Below are positions 16,404 through 25,768 of a stretch of 63,888 nt of DNA, piece by piece. The stretch comes from Staphylococcus sp. CAG:324 (lineage in GTDB: Bacteria > Bacillota_I > Bacilli_A > ML615J-28 > CAG-313), in NCBI GenBank assembly GCA_000433035.1, contig FR890804.1, positions 1 through 63,888 on the forward strand, read 5' to 3'. Positions within the stretch are counted from its first letter, which is position 1. The number at the start of each line of letters is the position of its first letter. Under the pieces are notes generated by a model. That model did no database searches, was not told where the DNA came from, and worked only from the letters and a program-made list of their open reading frames with translations. The position numbers were made by a program, and so were the translations under genes.

Positions 16404-17701
16404 TATCCCCAAATCATTTCAGCAAATTCAGGATAGTCAATAAAAGGATTACGATTTCCTTGAACCTCGTATGATCTTTCATTGCGCACTTTTTCAAATT
16501 CATCAACTGGATCACTATTATGCCATTGTAGTAAAAGTTGCATAGAAGAAATAACATTTGTAATTGGATAAGATGAATCAGTTTGCGCATATCTAATTAA
16601 CATATACATATAAATTCTAGCAATATCACCCTTAACAGAATCAATTGGTTCATACAAATTACTATTATAGTATCCGCCAGAAACCCCATTTGTATATTGA
16701 TTATTTTTTCCTCCTGATACTATTCCCATTATGAGATTTCCTCTTTTAGTGTTAACATTCATATCTTCAGGACGAATATGGTGAATGTCAGCACCAGCAC
16801 CACTTGTTTTAAACCATCCTCTAGATTTTGGCCATACATGTTCACGATTCCAACTGCTACTTGCTTTGACAGAAACTTTACCATAAAATAAAATTATGTT
16901 TCCAGCAATTTCTGGATCTGCATCGGTATATGGCAGACCATTAGATGAAGTTAAAAAACTATAAGTTGTATTTTTAACATTTGTGGAAATAATACTACGT
17001 AACTTATTTTTAAGGGCAGTACCTGTTAAATCTTTAGCTGCTGCATAATATTCACTTAACTCAATATCTTCACCATCTGGATTATCACTTTTTTGCCAAG
17101 AAGCGACTAATGTAATATTAGAAATTACTGGAGTGTCAAAATCATATACAGCACCATCTAATAGCCAACAAACAAATACATATCCAGTTTTTCTAGGTTT
17201 CGTCGGCTCACTTGCACAATTGCCACTTGATACAAGTTGCGTTGTGACTTGAGTTCCACCATTACTATCAAAAACTACATTATATTTAGTACCAGAAATA
17301 TCACCACTACCATCAATTGTAAAAGAGATTGCTTCACTTGCTTGCGAATTTAAAATCTTGCTACCACTTTTTGCCATTGCTTTAATTGTAAGCGAATATT
17401 CACCTTCACTTAAATCTTTTAACAAAATACCAAGAACAGCTTCTTCATTTGTTATATCAATTCTACTATGGTAAACATTATTTTTAAAAATTGTAATCTG
17501 ATAACTGTTTGCTTCATCTACTAAATCAAAAAATAAAATAGAATTCCCACTATACTCGACAAAACGAATATTTTGTGGTGTTTCTAGTTGAATAATATTT
17601 GAAGTACCACCATCTTCAGTATTACCTGTTGTATCACAACCAACCAGTAAGCCACAACTTAAAATTGCTATTATAAATAAAAATACTTTTATTTTTTTCA
17701 T
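16403..17701 (-). CDS. endonuclease I family lipoprotein with InlB-type repeat
   Basis: A 432-residue exported nuclease. The signal peptide ends in LLVGC (lipobox), followed by a fibronectin-III-like region (about 40-125), one Listeria-Bacteroides (InlB B) repeat (about 140-200, with FDSNGG and GYVFVCW), and an endonuclease I domain (about 215-432). The nuclease core shows WNREHVWPKSRGW and ADIHHIRPEDMNVNTKRGN, the His and Asn residues of the metal-finger site. It should degrade DNA outside the cell for nutrient uptake or defence. The ATG at 17699-17701 follows AAAGGTG; a GTG three codons earlier is less likely. The InlB repeat suggests retention at the surface. Confidence 0.9.
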   Translation of the reverse strand: MKKIKVFLFIIAILSCGLLVGCDTTGNTEDGGTSNIIQLETPQNIRFVEYSGNSILFFDLVDEANSYQITIFKNNVYHSRIDITNEEAVLGILLKDLSEGEYSLTIKAMAKSGSKILNSQASEAISFTIDGSGDISGTKYNVVFDSNGGTQVTTQLVSSGNCASEPTKPRKTGYVFVCWLLDGAVYDFDTPVISNITLVASWQKSDNPDGEDIELSEYYAAAKDLTGTALKNKLRSIISTNVKNTTYSFLTSSNGLPYTDADPEIAGNIILFYGKVSVKASSSWNREHVWPKSRGWFKTSGAGADIHHIRPEDMNVNTKRGNLIMGIVSGGKNNQYTNGVSGGYYNSNLYEPIDSVKGDIARIYMYMLIRYAQTDSSYPITNVISSMQLLLQWHNSDPVDEFEKVRNERSYEVQGNRNPFIDYPEFAEMIWG

Positions 17702-17718
17702 TTTAATCACCTTTTACA

Positions 17719-18648
17719 TTATAACAAAATTTTTCGTTTTTCGCAAGTTAATTTCTCTTTTTTTATCACTTCTTTAAAATCATTATAAATAGGTGCTTTA
17801 ATATCAATTTTTTTACCTAAAATAGGATGAACAAAGGTAATTTGATAACAATGTAACATCATTCTCGTTTTTATTTTTGCACCATATAATTCATCCCCAT
17901 ATATTGGATGATGAATACTAGATAAATGTACTCTAATCTGGTGTGTACGTCCTGATTCAATTCTTATCTTAAGCAAAGAAAAATTTTGATTATGAGATAT
18001 AACTTTACAAATTGTTTTGGCCCATTTTCCCCCATTTCTACTGACAATCATTTTACTATTATGATGACGATCTTTTGCAATTGGCGTTGAAATGACTCTA
18101 TCTTTTACAACATTTCCCTCAACAATTGCAAGATAGTTTTTCAAAAGTTTGTTTTCTTCAAATAATTGTTCCATCGCACTTTGAGTAATTAAATCCTTAG
18201 CATAAATTAAACATCCTGTTGTGTCCATATCTAAACGATGACAATGTCTAATAGTACAATTCATCTGTTTTTTTTGATAATAAGCAGCAATCATATTGGC
18301 CATTGTACCATTTTTTTCTTTATTATCTGGATAAATAATATAACCTGATGGTTTATTCACAATTAGCAAATAGTCGTCTTCATATAAAATTTTAAGATTA
18401 TAATCAAGTGGCAAATAATCTAAATGTTCAAAATTACTAATGTCAACCATTAAATAATCATTATATCTTAAAATTGAATGCTTTGATGCTAGTTCACCAT
18501 TGAGATAACAACAATTATGAGTAAATAAGTAATTTATTTTATTTTTTGCAAGAGAAACACTTTGAAAAAATTTTTCTAATGTTTGATAATCTAAATTTTT
18601 TCGGATTTTCATTACAAAATAGCGTTCGTTTTTTAAATAATTATTCAT
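17719..18648 (-). CDS. RluA family pseudouridine synthase
   Basis: A 309-residue enzyme with an N-terminal S4-like RNA-binding part and the catalytic HRLDMDTTG motif around residue 138, whose second Asp-type position is the conserved nucleophile of RluA enzymes. Further motifs are IVNKPSGYIIYP and SGRTHQIRVHL. It makes pseudouridine in rRNA or tRNA; RluA, RluC and RluD branches cannot be told apart by eye. It lies 17 bases after the endonuclease gene starts region boundary, transcribed in the same direction and ahead of that gene. Confidence 0.9.
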   Translation of the reverse strand: MNNYLKNERYFVMKIRKNLDYQTLEKFFQSVSLAKNKINYLFTHNCCYLNGELASKHSILRYNDYLMVDISNFEHLDYLPLDYNLKILYEDDYLLIVNKPSGYIIYPDNKEKNGTMANMIAAYYQKKQMNCTIRHCHRLDMDTTGCLIYAKDLITQSAMEQLFEENKLLKNYLAIVEGNVVKDRVISTPIAKDRHHNSKMIVSRNGGKWAKTICKVISHNQNFSLLKIRIESGRTHQIRVHLSSIHHPIYGDELYGAKIKTRMMLHCYQITFVHPILGKKIDIKAPIYNDFKEVIKKEKLTCEKRKILL

Positions 18649-18700
18649 TTTTATACCTTATCTAATATTATGTCTTATTTTTTCTTTTTCATAAAAAGAT

Positions 18701-18735
18701 AAACCATAAATAGAAGGTCTATCTATTTATGGTTT
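18701..18735 (-). terminator. terminator after the SpoIIIAH-like gene
   Basis: A perfect 14-pair stem, AAACCATAAATAGA/TCTATTTATGGTTT, with a 7-base loop; on the minus strand it is followed by ATCTTTTTAT. Confidence 0.85.
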
Positions 18736-19223
18736 TATGCTTGTTTTAGTTGATCTGCTGTCATAAAATTAACAACAACACTCTCTGTTTTATCTAAAGT
18801 TTCGTGAATGATATTGATAATATCAAGTGCAGCAGTAGCACTAGATTCATTCGCAATAACAATTACTTCAACACCACTAGCAGTGCTATGAACAAAAGCG
18901 TCTGAATAGCCTAAATTCATTACTTTAATCTCTAGTAATACTTCTTGTTCAGAAATTGTTGATAATTGCTCTTTTTCTAAGGTTGCGGCAGTTTTACTAA
19001 CAATTGTCGCATTTTCGTCAGCAATAATATTATTGAGATCTGCAATTTTTTGACTTCTTTCATTTCTAATAGCCTCTCTCATACTAGCCAATACTTGATT
19101 TTTTGAATTTGTAACAATAATAGTCGGATCATCATCTTTTTCTGCAGTTGGACTCTTAAAATACCAAACAGCTAGCATTGTAATTAAGGTTAAGAAGATT
19201 AAAGCAAGTTGATTTTTTTTCAT
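18735..19223 (-). CDS. SpoIIIAH-like membrane-anchored protein
   Basis: A 162-residue protein with one N-terminal membrane helix (residues about 6-24) and an outside domain. The central stretch RNERSQKIADLNNIIADENA and the C-terminal LLEIKVMNLGYSDAFVHSTASG fold follow the SpoIIIAH family, a ring-building domain related to YscJ/FliF that joins SpoIIQ across the septum in endospore formers. It is shorter than the Bacillus subtilis protein and is not accompanied by the other spoIIIA genes, so it is an isolated member. It may be a sporulation relic, or a ring protein with another use. AAGGGGG ahead of the ATG gives a firm start. Confidence 0.8.
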   Translation of the reverse strand: MKKNQLALIFLTLITMLAVWYFKSPTAEKDDDPTIIVTNSKNQVLASMREAIRNERSQKIADLNNIIADENATIVSKTAATLEKEQLSTISEQEVLLEIKVMNLGYSDAFVHSTASGVEVIVIANESSATAALDIINIIHETLDKTESVVVNFMTADQLKQA

Positions 19224-19292
19224 AAACTAATCCCCCTTTAGTCAATACACTATATGAAGGATAACCTTAATTTATGATTTTTTTTCTTTTTT

Positions 19293-20627
19293 TTATTCAA
19301 CATGATAAGCATCATCAGATTTTATTTTTTTAAATGTTATAGCAGGTTGCTCCACTTCAGGTTTATTATTATCATTACTATCATCTTTTCTTTCCTCATC
19401 TTTTGGATTCAATAAATTAGGATCCGTATTGATTCTAAAAGTTACAAAAATATAATAAATTAATTCAATAATTAACAAAATAAACATTAAAGTATCAAAT
19501 TTAATAAAGAAACCTAAAATAAAGCCTAAAATTGAGGTTGTAATATACGTAATTGAACAAATTGCATAATATTCTTTAAATTTATTCATTACAAATTTAC
19601 GTGATAATAACCACGTAATGAAAACCCAAACTAACGGAAAAACAATATTAATGATAACAACAAAAAAGGAATACATACTTTTTTGAATATTGGCATCTGC
19701 TTCTGCCATCAATTCTACATGATTTGTTAAAACATATTTTATATCATTATTTTTCCCAAAATTAACAGCATCGCTTTCAGCATTTATTTTATCAATATCA
19801 ATATTACCATACACATATTCACCATTATAAATGGCATATCGCATATCATCTTTAATTCTTCTTTGAGCTGAAAATTCTTTTCCATCAATTATAGTTTTAG
19901 CATCTTTGGTTGTTTCTGTTGTCCAAAGACTAGTATCATAATTACCATATTGATTTAAAATAGGCCCATTTTCATCCATTACCTCTGAGACATCAGTCGG
20001 TAAATAGTATTTATATGCTCCATTGTTATCCATTTCATATGAACCATATCTAGTATTAGCATTATCTACCCATTTCCCACTACTATCTTTTTCTTGACCT
20101 AAATCATACAAATAATAAAATGATTTTTTAGTAAATATATAAAGAAGATAAGTCGTTTTGTCTTCGCGAGTTTGTGTCATATACCCTTTTAAATCAAACA
20201 AATCTTTATCAACTGATTTTGCAGGATCATCACCAAATAAATCACAACTTTCATCAAAAACGATATTTAATTTTAGTTGATTATTTTTACTATCCTCAAA
20301 TAAAATTTCAAAAACACCTTTAAAATTGTCTGCTTTTCCATCTTCTCCTACTTCTTCTACATCTAAATAATATCCACCACTATTTGACTTAGCAATTCGA
20401 TATTTTGGTAGTTGAATCTCATTTACCACCTTATAATCATTTTCTTCAAAATTAACACTACCAATCATATCTTTCATAAAACGTTTAGTGGATAAATTTA
20501 TTGAAAATAATAATAGAAATGCTGACAATATAAAAACGAATACCGAATATATAACTTTCATACTATGATGACGATACATTTTTCGAGGTAAAATAATCGA
20601 TAATAAAAACTCTTTTACTTTTTTCAT
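19293..20627 (-). CDS. membrane protein with large extracytoplasmic domain
   Basis: A 444-residue protein of unknown function. One membrane helix lies at about residues 24-46, then about 250 residues with no hydrophobic helix that are rich in Asp, Tyr and Gly (probably outside), then three helices at about residues 310-400 and a charged, Asn/Asp/Glu-rich tail. The layout resembles DUF1189 proteins, but I cannot assign it with certainty. It lies between the SpoIIIAH-like gene and the EAL-like gene, all on one strand with short gaps, so joint transcription is likely. Confidence 0.65.
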   Translation of the reverse strand: MKKVKEFLLSIILPRKMYRHHSMKVIYSVFVFILSAFLLLFSINLSTKRFMKDMIGSVNFEENDYKVVNEIQLPKYRIAKSNSGGYYLDVEEVGEDGKADNFKGVFEILFEDSKNNQLKLNIVFDESCDLFGDDPAKSVDKDLFDLKGYMTQTREDKTTYLLYIFTKKSFYYLYDLGQEKDSSGKWVDNANTRYGSYEMDNNGAYKYYLPTDVSEVMDENGPILNQYGNYDTSLWTTETTKDAKTIIDGKEFSAQRRIKDDMRYAIYNGEYVYGNIDIDKINAESDAVNFGKNNDIKYVLTNHVELMAEADANIQKSMYSFFVVIINIVFPLVWVFITWLLSRKFVMNKFKEYYAICSITYITTSILGFILGFFIKFDTLMFILLIIELIYYIFVTFRINTDPNLLNPKDEERKDDSNDNNKPEVEQPAITFKKIKSDDAYHVE

Positions 20628-20663
20628 GATAATGTTCCTTTCAGTTTTCCTATTTCAACATAT

Positions 20664-22391
20664 TTAATTCTTATCAATTATTAAACATGTTAATTCATTG
20701 ATCAATTCAACATCACATTCTTTAGGAATCCCCTCAAAAATTACTACTTTACCATACTCATAATACATGTTAAATAATCTTTGATTAAATGGATTATTAC
20801 TAATTAGTGAATTGGTTAATTCATTTTTTCGAATCAAAATGGCATCTGCTAACTTCAAACAAATATTATATTCAAGACTCATAAAAATACTAGAATCTAT
20901 AATTATGATATAACCTAGTTCTTTTATCTTAATCATAGCATGATAAATGCTTTCTACTGATTCATTAAAAATTTTAGCTGTATGCAAAATTATTTTAGTT
21001 TCAGGATATTTTATAATTATTTTTTTTAATTGTTCATATATTTTTCTTCTTGCAAGAGATTTAGTCAAAATAGTAAAAATAGGTCTCTCAAAATCTTTTT
21101 TTAAACTCGTATCAAACATATTTATCATAGCATTTTCAAAAATTTGATAATTAGCAATACTATGATAATCTGGTAAAATAGGATTTATGATTTGACCAAT
21201 TGTTTTCATCGTATCTGCTTTAATCATTATTTTTGATTTACTTTCAAAAACAGAATCACATTCTAATTTTTGAAGATTTTGTTGATGACAATATTCTTTA
21301 TAGTGATGTAAATTGAATTCTGTTGGTAAAACATCATTTAAATATAAAGAAAGTTTTTCTAAATCTGTTTCTAACGATAAATTTTTAGGAAAATTTACCA
21401 ATATAAAATATTCTTTTTTTAAAATAAAACGCAAATCGACTTCTTCTTTTTTCTTTATTTCACGATTAATGACTATCCCAACTGTATTTTTATCAATTTG
21501 ATAAAATTTACAAATACTATCAGGTATTACTTTTTTAATGGCCATGAAATATTTTTTTGAAAATTCTATTATAGGCTGATGATCTTCTAAATCTTTTGCA
21601 AATATAAAAGCATACTTTTCTTTAAAATGATGGTGATTGATTAACGCAAATAAATATACATCTACCTGATTATCTAAATCACTACATAAATTTTTTGCTA
21701 AATAATAAATTTCTATTTTATCATCTACAATTTTCTTAAACATTGAAAGGTGTTTTTTCAATTGTGAATATTCTTTATCTTGAACTGAAATAAGATTTTT
21801 TGAATATTGATAATCATCTTGAAATTGTTTATTCATAAAATATTTATTTCTATTAATATTTTTTACAATATAATATAAATTTTCATTTTCTATAATTTTC
21901 CATAATACATCGTCACTATAAAATTTATCTTGTTCTTCCAAAAGTTTATGAATAAATGTGGACCATTTTTTATTAGAAATATGTAAATCCATTTCTTCTT
22001 TATTACTATAATTGAGAGCACAAGCAATGAAATCATTGTTAGTAAATATAGGCATTACTTCTATTGATAAAAATTTTTGTTCTCTAATATCTTTTAAATA
22101 ATACGGATCTTTTATCTCATATTGAAAATCACTATAAGAAAACTTTTTTTTATTTTGATCTTCAATCAACAATTCAACAATAGTTCCTTCTAAATTATGC
22201 ATTGAATAAGTTTTTTCAAAAGTATATGGATTTTTAATATGATAAATAGTTACATCATCATCTTCTTTAAATAGTCGATTACAACCTAAAGTTTGAGAGG
22301 GAAAAAGAACTATTGTCATTTGATAACATCCATTTTCATGTAGTGTTTGATCATTGTTAGCCAAAAATTCTAAAATAATGTTACGATACAT
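20664..22391 (-). CDS. degenerate GGDEF-EAL-like protein
   Basis: A 575-residue soluble protein. The last 170 residues follow the EAL phosphodiesterase plan: IIIKYPETKIILHTAKIF (usually L.LEITE), then LGYIIIIDSSIFMSL (usually I.IDDFGTG), then LADAILIRKNEL (usually D.IKID) and KVVIFEGIPKECDVELI (usually V.AEGVET). The Glu of EAL and the DD pair are replaced, so c-di-GMP hydrolysis is unlikely. Residues about 230-370 resemble a GGDEF fold without its signature. If the reading is right this is a catalytically dead nucleotide-binding or signalling scaffold. The assignment rests on pattern only. AGGAGG 5 bases ahead of the ATG fixes the start. Confidence 0.5.
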   Translation of the reverse strand: MYRNIILEFLANNDQTLHENGCYQMTIVLFPSQTLGCNRLFKEDDDVTIYHIKNPYTFEKTYSMHNLEGTIVELLIEDQNKKKFSYSDFQYEIKDPYYLKDIREQKFLSIEVMPIFTNNDFIACALNYSNKEEMDLHISNKKWSTFIHKLLEEQDKFYSDDVLWKIIENENLYYIVKNINRNKYFMNKQFQDDYQYSKNLISVQDKEYSQLKKHLSMFKKIVDDKIEIYYLAKNLCSDLDNQVDVYLFALINHHHFKEKYAFIFAKDLEDHQPIIEFSKKYFMAIKKVIPDSICKFYQIDKNTVGIVINREIKKKEEVDLRFILKKEYFILVNFPKNLSLETDLEKLSLYLNDVLPTEFNLHHYKEYCHQQNLQKLECDSVFESKSKIMIKADTMKTIGQIINPILPDYHSIANYQIFENAMINMFDTSLKKDFERPIFTILTKSLARRKIYEQLKKIIIKYPETKIILHTAKIFNESVESIYHAMIKIKELGYIIIIDSSIFMSLEYNICLKLADAILIRKNELTNSLISNNPFNQRLFNMYYEYGKVVIFEGIPKECDVELINELTCLIIDKN

Positions 22392-22400
22392 TCTTTCCTC

Positions 22401-22838
22401 CTAATACTCTAAATGAATAGTAACAGGTCCATCACAAATCATATCCAGTTTCATATCAGCACCAAAGATACCAGAAACAAGGGGAATACCTAGTGAGTTT
22501 ATTTTTTGATTAAATTTTTCATATAATTCAGATGCTATTTTAGGATTCATAGCTTGTATAAAAGATGGTCTATTCCCCTCTTTGGAATTAGCATACAGTG
22601 TAAATTGTGAAATAGATAAAATACTACCTCCAACATCTTGAATGGATAAATTCATTTTACCATTAGAATCTTCAAAAATTCTCAATTTTGCTATCTTTAG
22701 GGCCATTTGTTCTATTTCTTTTTCACTATCCGTATGAGTAAATCCAACAAGTATCATCATACCATGATGAATTGAAGAAACAATTTCTTTATTAACAATA
22801 CAATCGGCTTTTAAAACTCTTTGAATAATTACTCTCAT
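22401..22838 (-). CDS. dtd: D-aminoacyl-tRNA deacylase
   Basis: A 145-residue Dtd enzyme that strips D-amino acids, and glycine from tRNA-Ala, from mischarged tRNAs. Visible are MRVIIQRVLKADC, the SQFTLYA motif and the CDGPVTIHLE end with the Gly-cisPro pair that reads chirality. Its ATG overlaps the rel stop codon by one base (TAATG), so the two are coupled, as in many Firmicutes. Confidence 0.95.
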   Translation of the reverse strand: MRVIIQRVLKADCIVNKEIVSSIHHGMMILVGFTHTDSEKEIEQMALKIAKLRIFEDSNGKMNLSIQDVGGSILSISQFTLYANSKEGNRPSFIQAMNPKIASELYEKFNQKINSLGIPLVSGIFGADMKLDMICDGPVTIHLEY

Positions 22839-25033
22839 TATTTAAAAATCCTTTCAATATCATAAATTTCAGACATTTTATTAAGGTTAAGAATCGTATT
22901 ATTTAAATCGATTAAATTAGCCACTTGTAATTTAAATTTTACAATACATTCACCATTTCTATTTTTATTAAGTGTAACAGATGCAATAGTAACATTACAA
23001 GTATTTAATATATTGATAATATCAGCTAATAAATTTTTACGATCAAATGCGGAAACTTTAAGGGTTGTATCAAAAACCTTGCCATGTGACTCTTTATCCC
23101 AATAAATATTAATAAATCTTTCACTACCGTTTTTATCAATATTAGGACAACTTAATCGATGCACAATGATACCATTACCTTTAGAAATATATCCAGCAAT
23201 TTCATCACCATAAACGGGCTGACAACAATTACCTAGTTTAATTTTTGCTCGATCTAATCCCTCGACAATAATTCCATACCCATTGTGCGCAACTTGTTTT
23301 CTAGTATTTGAACTACTTTCACTATATTGTTTTAATGCGGTCTCATTGTCTAATTTAGTATCCGTTAAACCTAAAATACGATTCATTGCCGCAAGTGCTG
23401 ACAATTCTCCTTTACCAATGCACCACAGTAAATCTTCTGGTGTTTTAAAATTATATTTGGAAAAGAAAGTGGTAATTGTTTTTTCATCCAAATTTGTTGG
23501 ATTATAGCCAAGACTTTTGGCAACAGTATTAAACTCCTCACTACCTCTTGCAACAATTTCATCCCGTTGTTTTTTGTTAATAAATCCTTTTATTTTAGTT
23601 CTAGCATGCGAGGTTTTAGCCAGTTTTATCCAAGCATTCGTAGGTCCTGCACATGTATTACTTGTTTTAATTTCTATAACATCTCCTGTTTTTAGTTTGT
23701 AACTAAGAGGAACAATTTTACCATTTACAATAGCTCCTATTGTTTTATTACCAATATCTGAATGGATTCGGTATGCAAAATCAAGTGGCATAGAACCTGC
23801 AGGGAAATCATAAACATCTCCTCTTGGACTAAAAACATAAACATTAGCACTAAAAATATCTTCAATAATACTATCTAATGGATCTTCATGATCAGAATTT
23901 TCAACATAAGTAGTTAAATCTTTATACCATTTTAACTTATTAGTAATTTCTAATTGTTCTTTTTCAGGTGAATAACCTGCATTTTCTTTATATGCCCAGT
24001 GTGCAGCGATACCAATTTCAGCAACTTTATCCATTTCATAGGTTCTAATTTGAATTTCATAAATTTTACCGGCTCTACCAACAACGGTCGTATGCAAGGA
24101 TTGATACATATTCGGTTTTGGTACCGCAATGTAATCCTTAAAGCGCATGGGTAGTGGTGTCCAAATGCTATGAATAATACCTAAAACTCTATAGCATTCT
24201 TCTACTGTATTAACGATAATTCTTAATGCGAGTAAATCGTAAATATCTTCTAATTTTTTATTTTTATTGATAATTTTTTTGTAAATACTATAAATATTTT
24301 TAATACGACCCTTTATATCATAATTTGTTATGAAATGTTTTTTTAAAAGTTCATCTATTTGCGAACTCATTATCTCAATATCTTCTTCACGTTCAGCCTT
24401 TCGACTAGTTATTTCACTTGCGATTTTATGATATTCTTCAGGTTCAATTGCTTTAAAACTCAAATCTTCCAGTTCTGCCTTAATTCTATACATACCAAGT
24501 CGGTGAGCAAGAGGTGCATATAAATCTAACGTTTCTTGTGAAATTCTTTTCCGTTTTGATTCCTCATGAAATTGAATCGTTCTCATATTGTGCAATCTAT
24601 CAGCAATTTTTACTAAAACGACTCGAATATCTTTCGCCATAGCCAACAATAATTTTTCATGATTATGAGCCAATGCTTTTTCCTTAGTCATATATTTTAA
24701 TTTACTAATTTTAGTCACGCCATCAACAATTTCAGCCACATCTTTGTTAAATTCTAAAGCCATCTCCTCTTTAGTCATATCCGTGTCTTCTAACACATCA
24801 TGTAAAAGACCTGCTGCAATTGTGCTAGGTCCAGCATGTAGATTCGTCAAAATATATGCAACTTCAAGAGGATGTTGAACATATGGTTCTCCCGATTTAC
24901 GCATTTGACCATCATGTTTTTCTTTTGCTATCAAAAATGCTTTTTCAATCAAGTGAATATTTTTTTCTTCGTGTAAATAAGTTTTAGCTAAATCTAAAAT
25001 ATCATTAATCGTAATAGAACCTTCTTGATTCAT
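22838..25033 (-). CDS. rel: bifunctional (p)ppGpp synthetase/hydrolase Rel
   Basis: A 731-residue full-length RSH enzyme controlling the stringent response. Domain order: HD hydrolase (about 45-195, with QHPLEVA, GLLHDVLEDT and KIADRLHNMRT), synthetase (about 240-350, with GRIKNIYSIYKKI, DLLALRIIV and YQSLHTTV), TGS (about 400-460), a helical and zinc-finger-like middle with CCQPVYGDEI, and an ACT domain (about 655-731). The HD box is intact, so both activities are expected. AAAGGAGG ahead of the ATG gives a firm start. It is flanked by apt upstream and dtd downstream in the common Firmicute order. Confidence 0.95.
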   Translation of the reverse strand: MNQEGSITINDILDLAKTYLHEEKNIHLIEKAFLIAKEKHDGQMRKSGEPYVQHPLEVAYILTNLHAGPSTIAAGLLHDVLEDTDMTKEEMALEFNKDVAEIVDGVTKISKLKYMTKEKALAHNHEKLLLAMAKDIRVVLVKIADRLHNMRTIQFHEESKRKRISQETLDLYAPLAHRLGMYRIKAELEDLSFKAIEPEEYHKIASEITSRKAEREEDIEIMSSQIDELLKKHFITNYDIKGRIKNIYSIYKKIINKNKKLEDIYDLLALRIIVNTVEECYRVLGIIHSIWTPLPMRFKDYIAVPKPNMYQSLHTTVVGRAGKIYEIQIRTYEMDKVAEIGIAAHWAYKENAGYSPEKEQLEITNKLKWYKDLTTYVENSDHEDPLDSIIEDIFSANVYVFSPRGDVYDFPAGSMPLDFAYRIHSDIGNKTIGAIVNGKIVPLSYKLKTGDVIEIKTSNTCAGPTNAWIKLAKTSHARTKIKGFINKKQRDEIVARGSEEFNTVAKSLGYNPTNLDEKTITTFFSKYNFKTPEDLLWCIGKGELSALAAMNRILGLTDTKLDNETALKQYSESSSNTRKQVAHNGYGIIVEGLDRAKIKLGNCCQPVYGDEIAGYISKGNGIIVHRLSCPNIDKNGSERFINIYWDKESHGKVFDTTLKVSAFDRKNLLADIINILNTCNVTIASVTLNKNRNGECIVKFKLQVANLIDLNNTILNLNKMSEIYDIERIFK

Positions 25034-25078
25034 AACATACCTCCTTTCATTTTAAAATGAATTGTTATGAATTAACAA

Positions 25079-25600
25079 TTAAAATTCATAATCAATCATT
25101 GAAAAAATATTATAATCTTTTAGTATTTCGCGCCCCTTAAGACCAGTAAGTTCAATCAAAAAAGCACATCCAACTACTTCACCACCTAGTTGTTCAACAA
25201 GTGAAATAGCAGCCTGAACTGTGCCACCTGTTGCTAGCAAATCATCAATTATTAAAACTTTATCTCCTTGTTTGATGGCATCAGCATGCATACATAAAGT
25301 ATTTTTACCATATTCTAGACTATATTCAGCTCGAATTTCTTCACGTGGTAACTTACCAGGTTTTCTAATAGGAACAAAACCTATTCCTAAATTAGTCGCA
25401 ACTGGACAACCAAAAATAAAACCTCTTGATTCTGGACCAACAATAACAGTTGCTCCAACTTTTTTAGCATAATTTGTTAATTCTTCACATGCTTTTTTAA
25501 ACACATCACCATTTTTCATTAAAGGAGTAATATCTTTAAAAGAAATACCTTTAACAGGAAAATCTTCAATAATTGCAATATAATCTTTATAATTCATCAT
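25079..25600 (-). CDS. apt: adenine phosphoribosyltransferase
   Basis: A 173-residue Apt that salvages adenine to AMP with PRPP. The PRPP-binding motif VLIIDDLLATGGT and the FVPIRKPGKLP loop are present. It lies 45 bases ahead of rel on the same strand; purine salvage next to (p)ppGpp metabolism is a common arrangement. Two adjacent ATG codons after GAGGTGTAG make the exact first residue uncertain by one. Confidence 0.95.
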   Translation of the reverse strand: MMNYKDYIAIIEDFPVKGISFKDITPLMKNGDVFKKACEELTNYAKKVGATVIVGPESRGFIFGCPVATNLGIGFVPIRKPGKLPREEIRAEYSLEYGKNTLCMHADAIKQGDKVLIIDDLLATGGTVQAAISLVEQLGGEVVGCAFLIELTGLKGREILKDYNIFSMIDYEF

Positions 25601-25768
25601 CTACACCTCTACTATTCTATTAGTAACTATCAAATTGTTACAATATATTATACCAAAAAATTGTTTATTTATAAAGAAATTTGTTGATAATTTTATTGAT
25701 AATGCTAATTATTTTTTTAAATAATTTATGCAACATAATCATATGATAGTTTGAATGGAGAAAATGTT

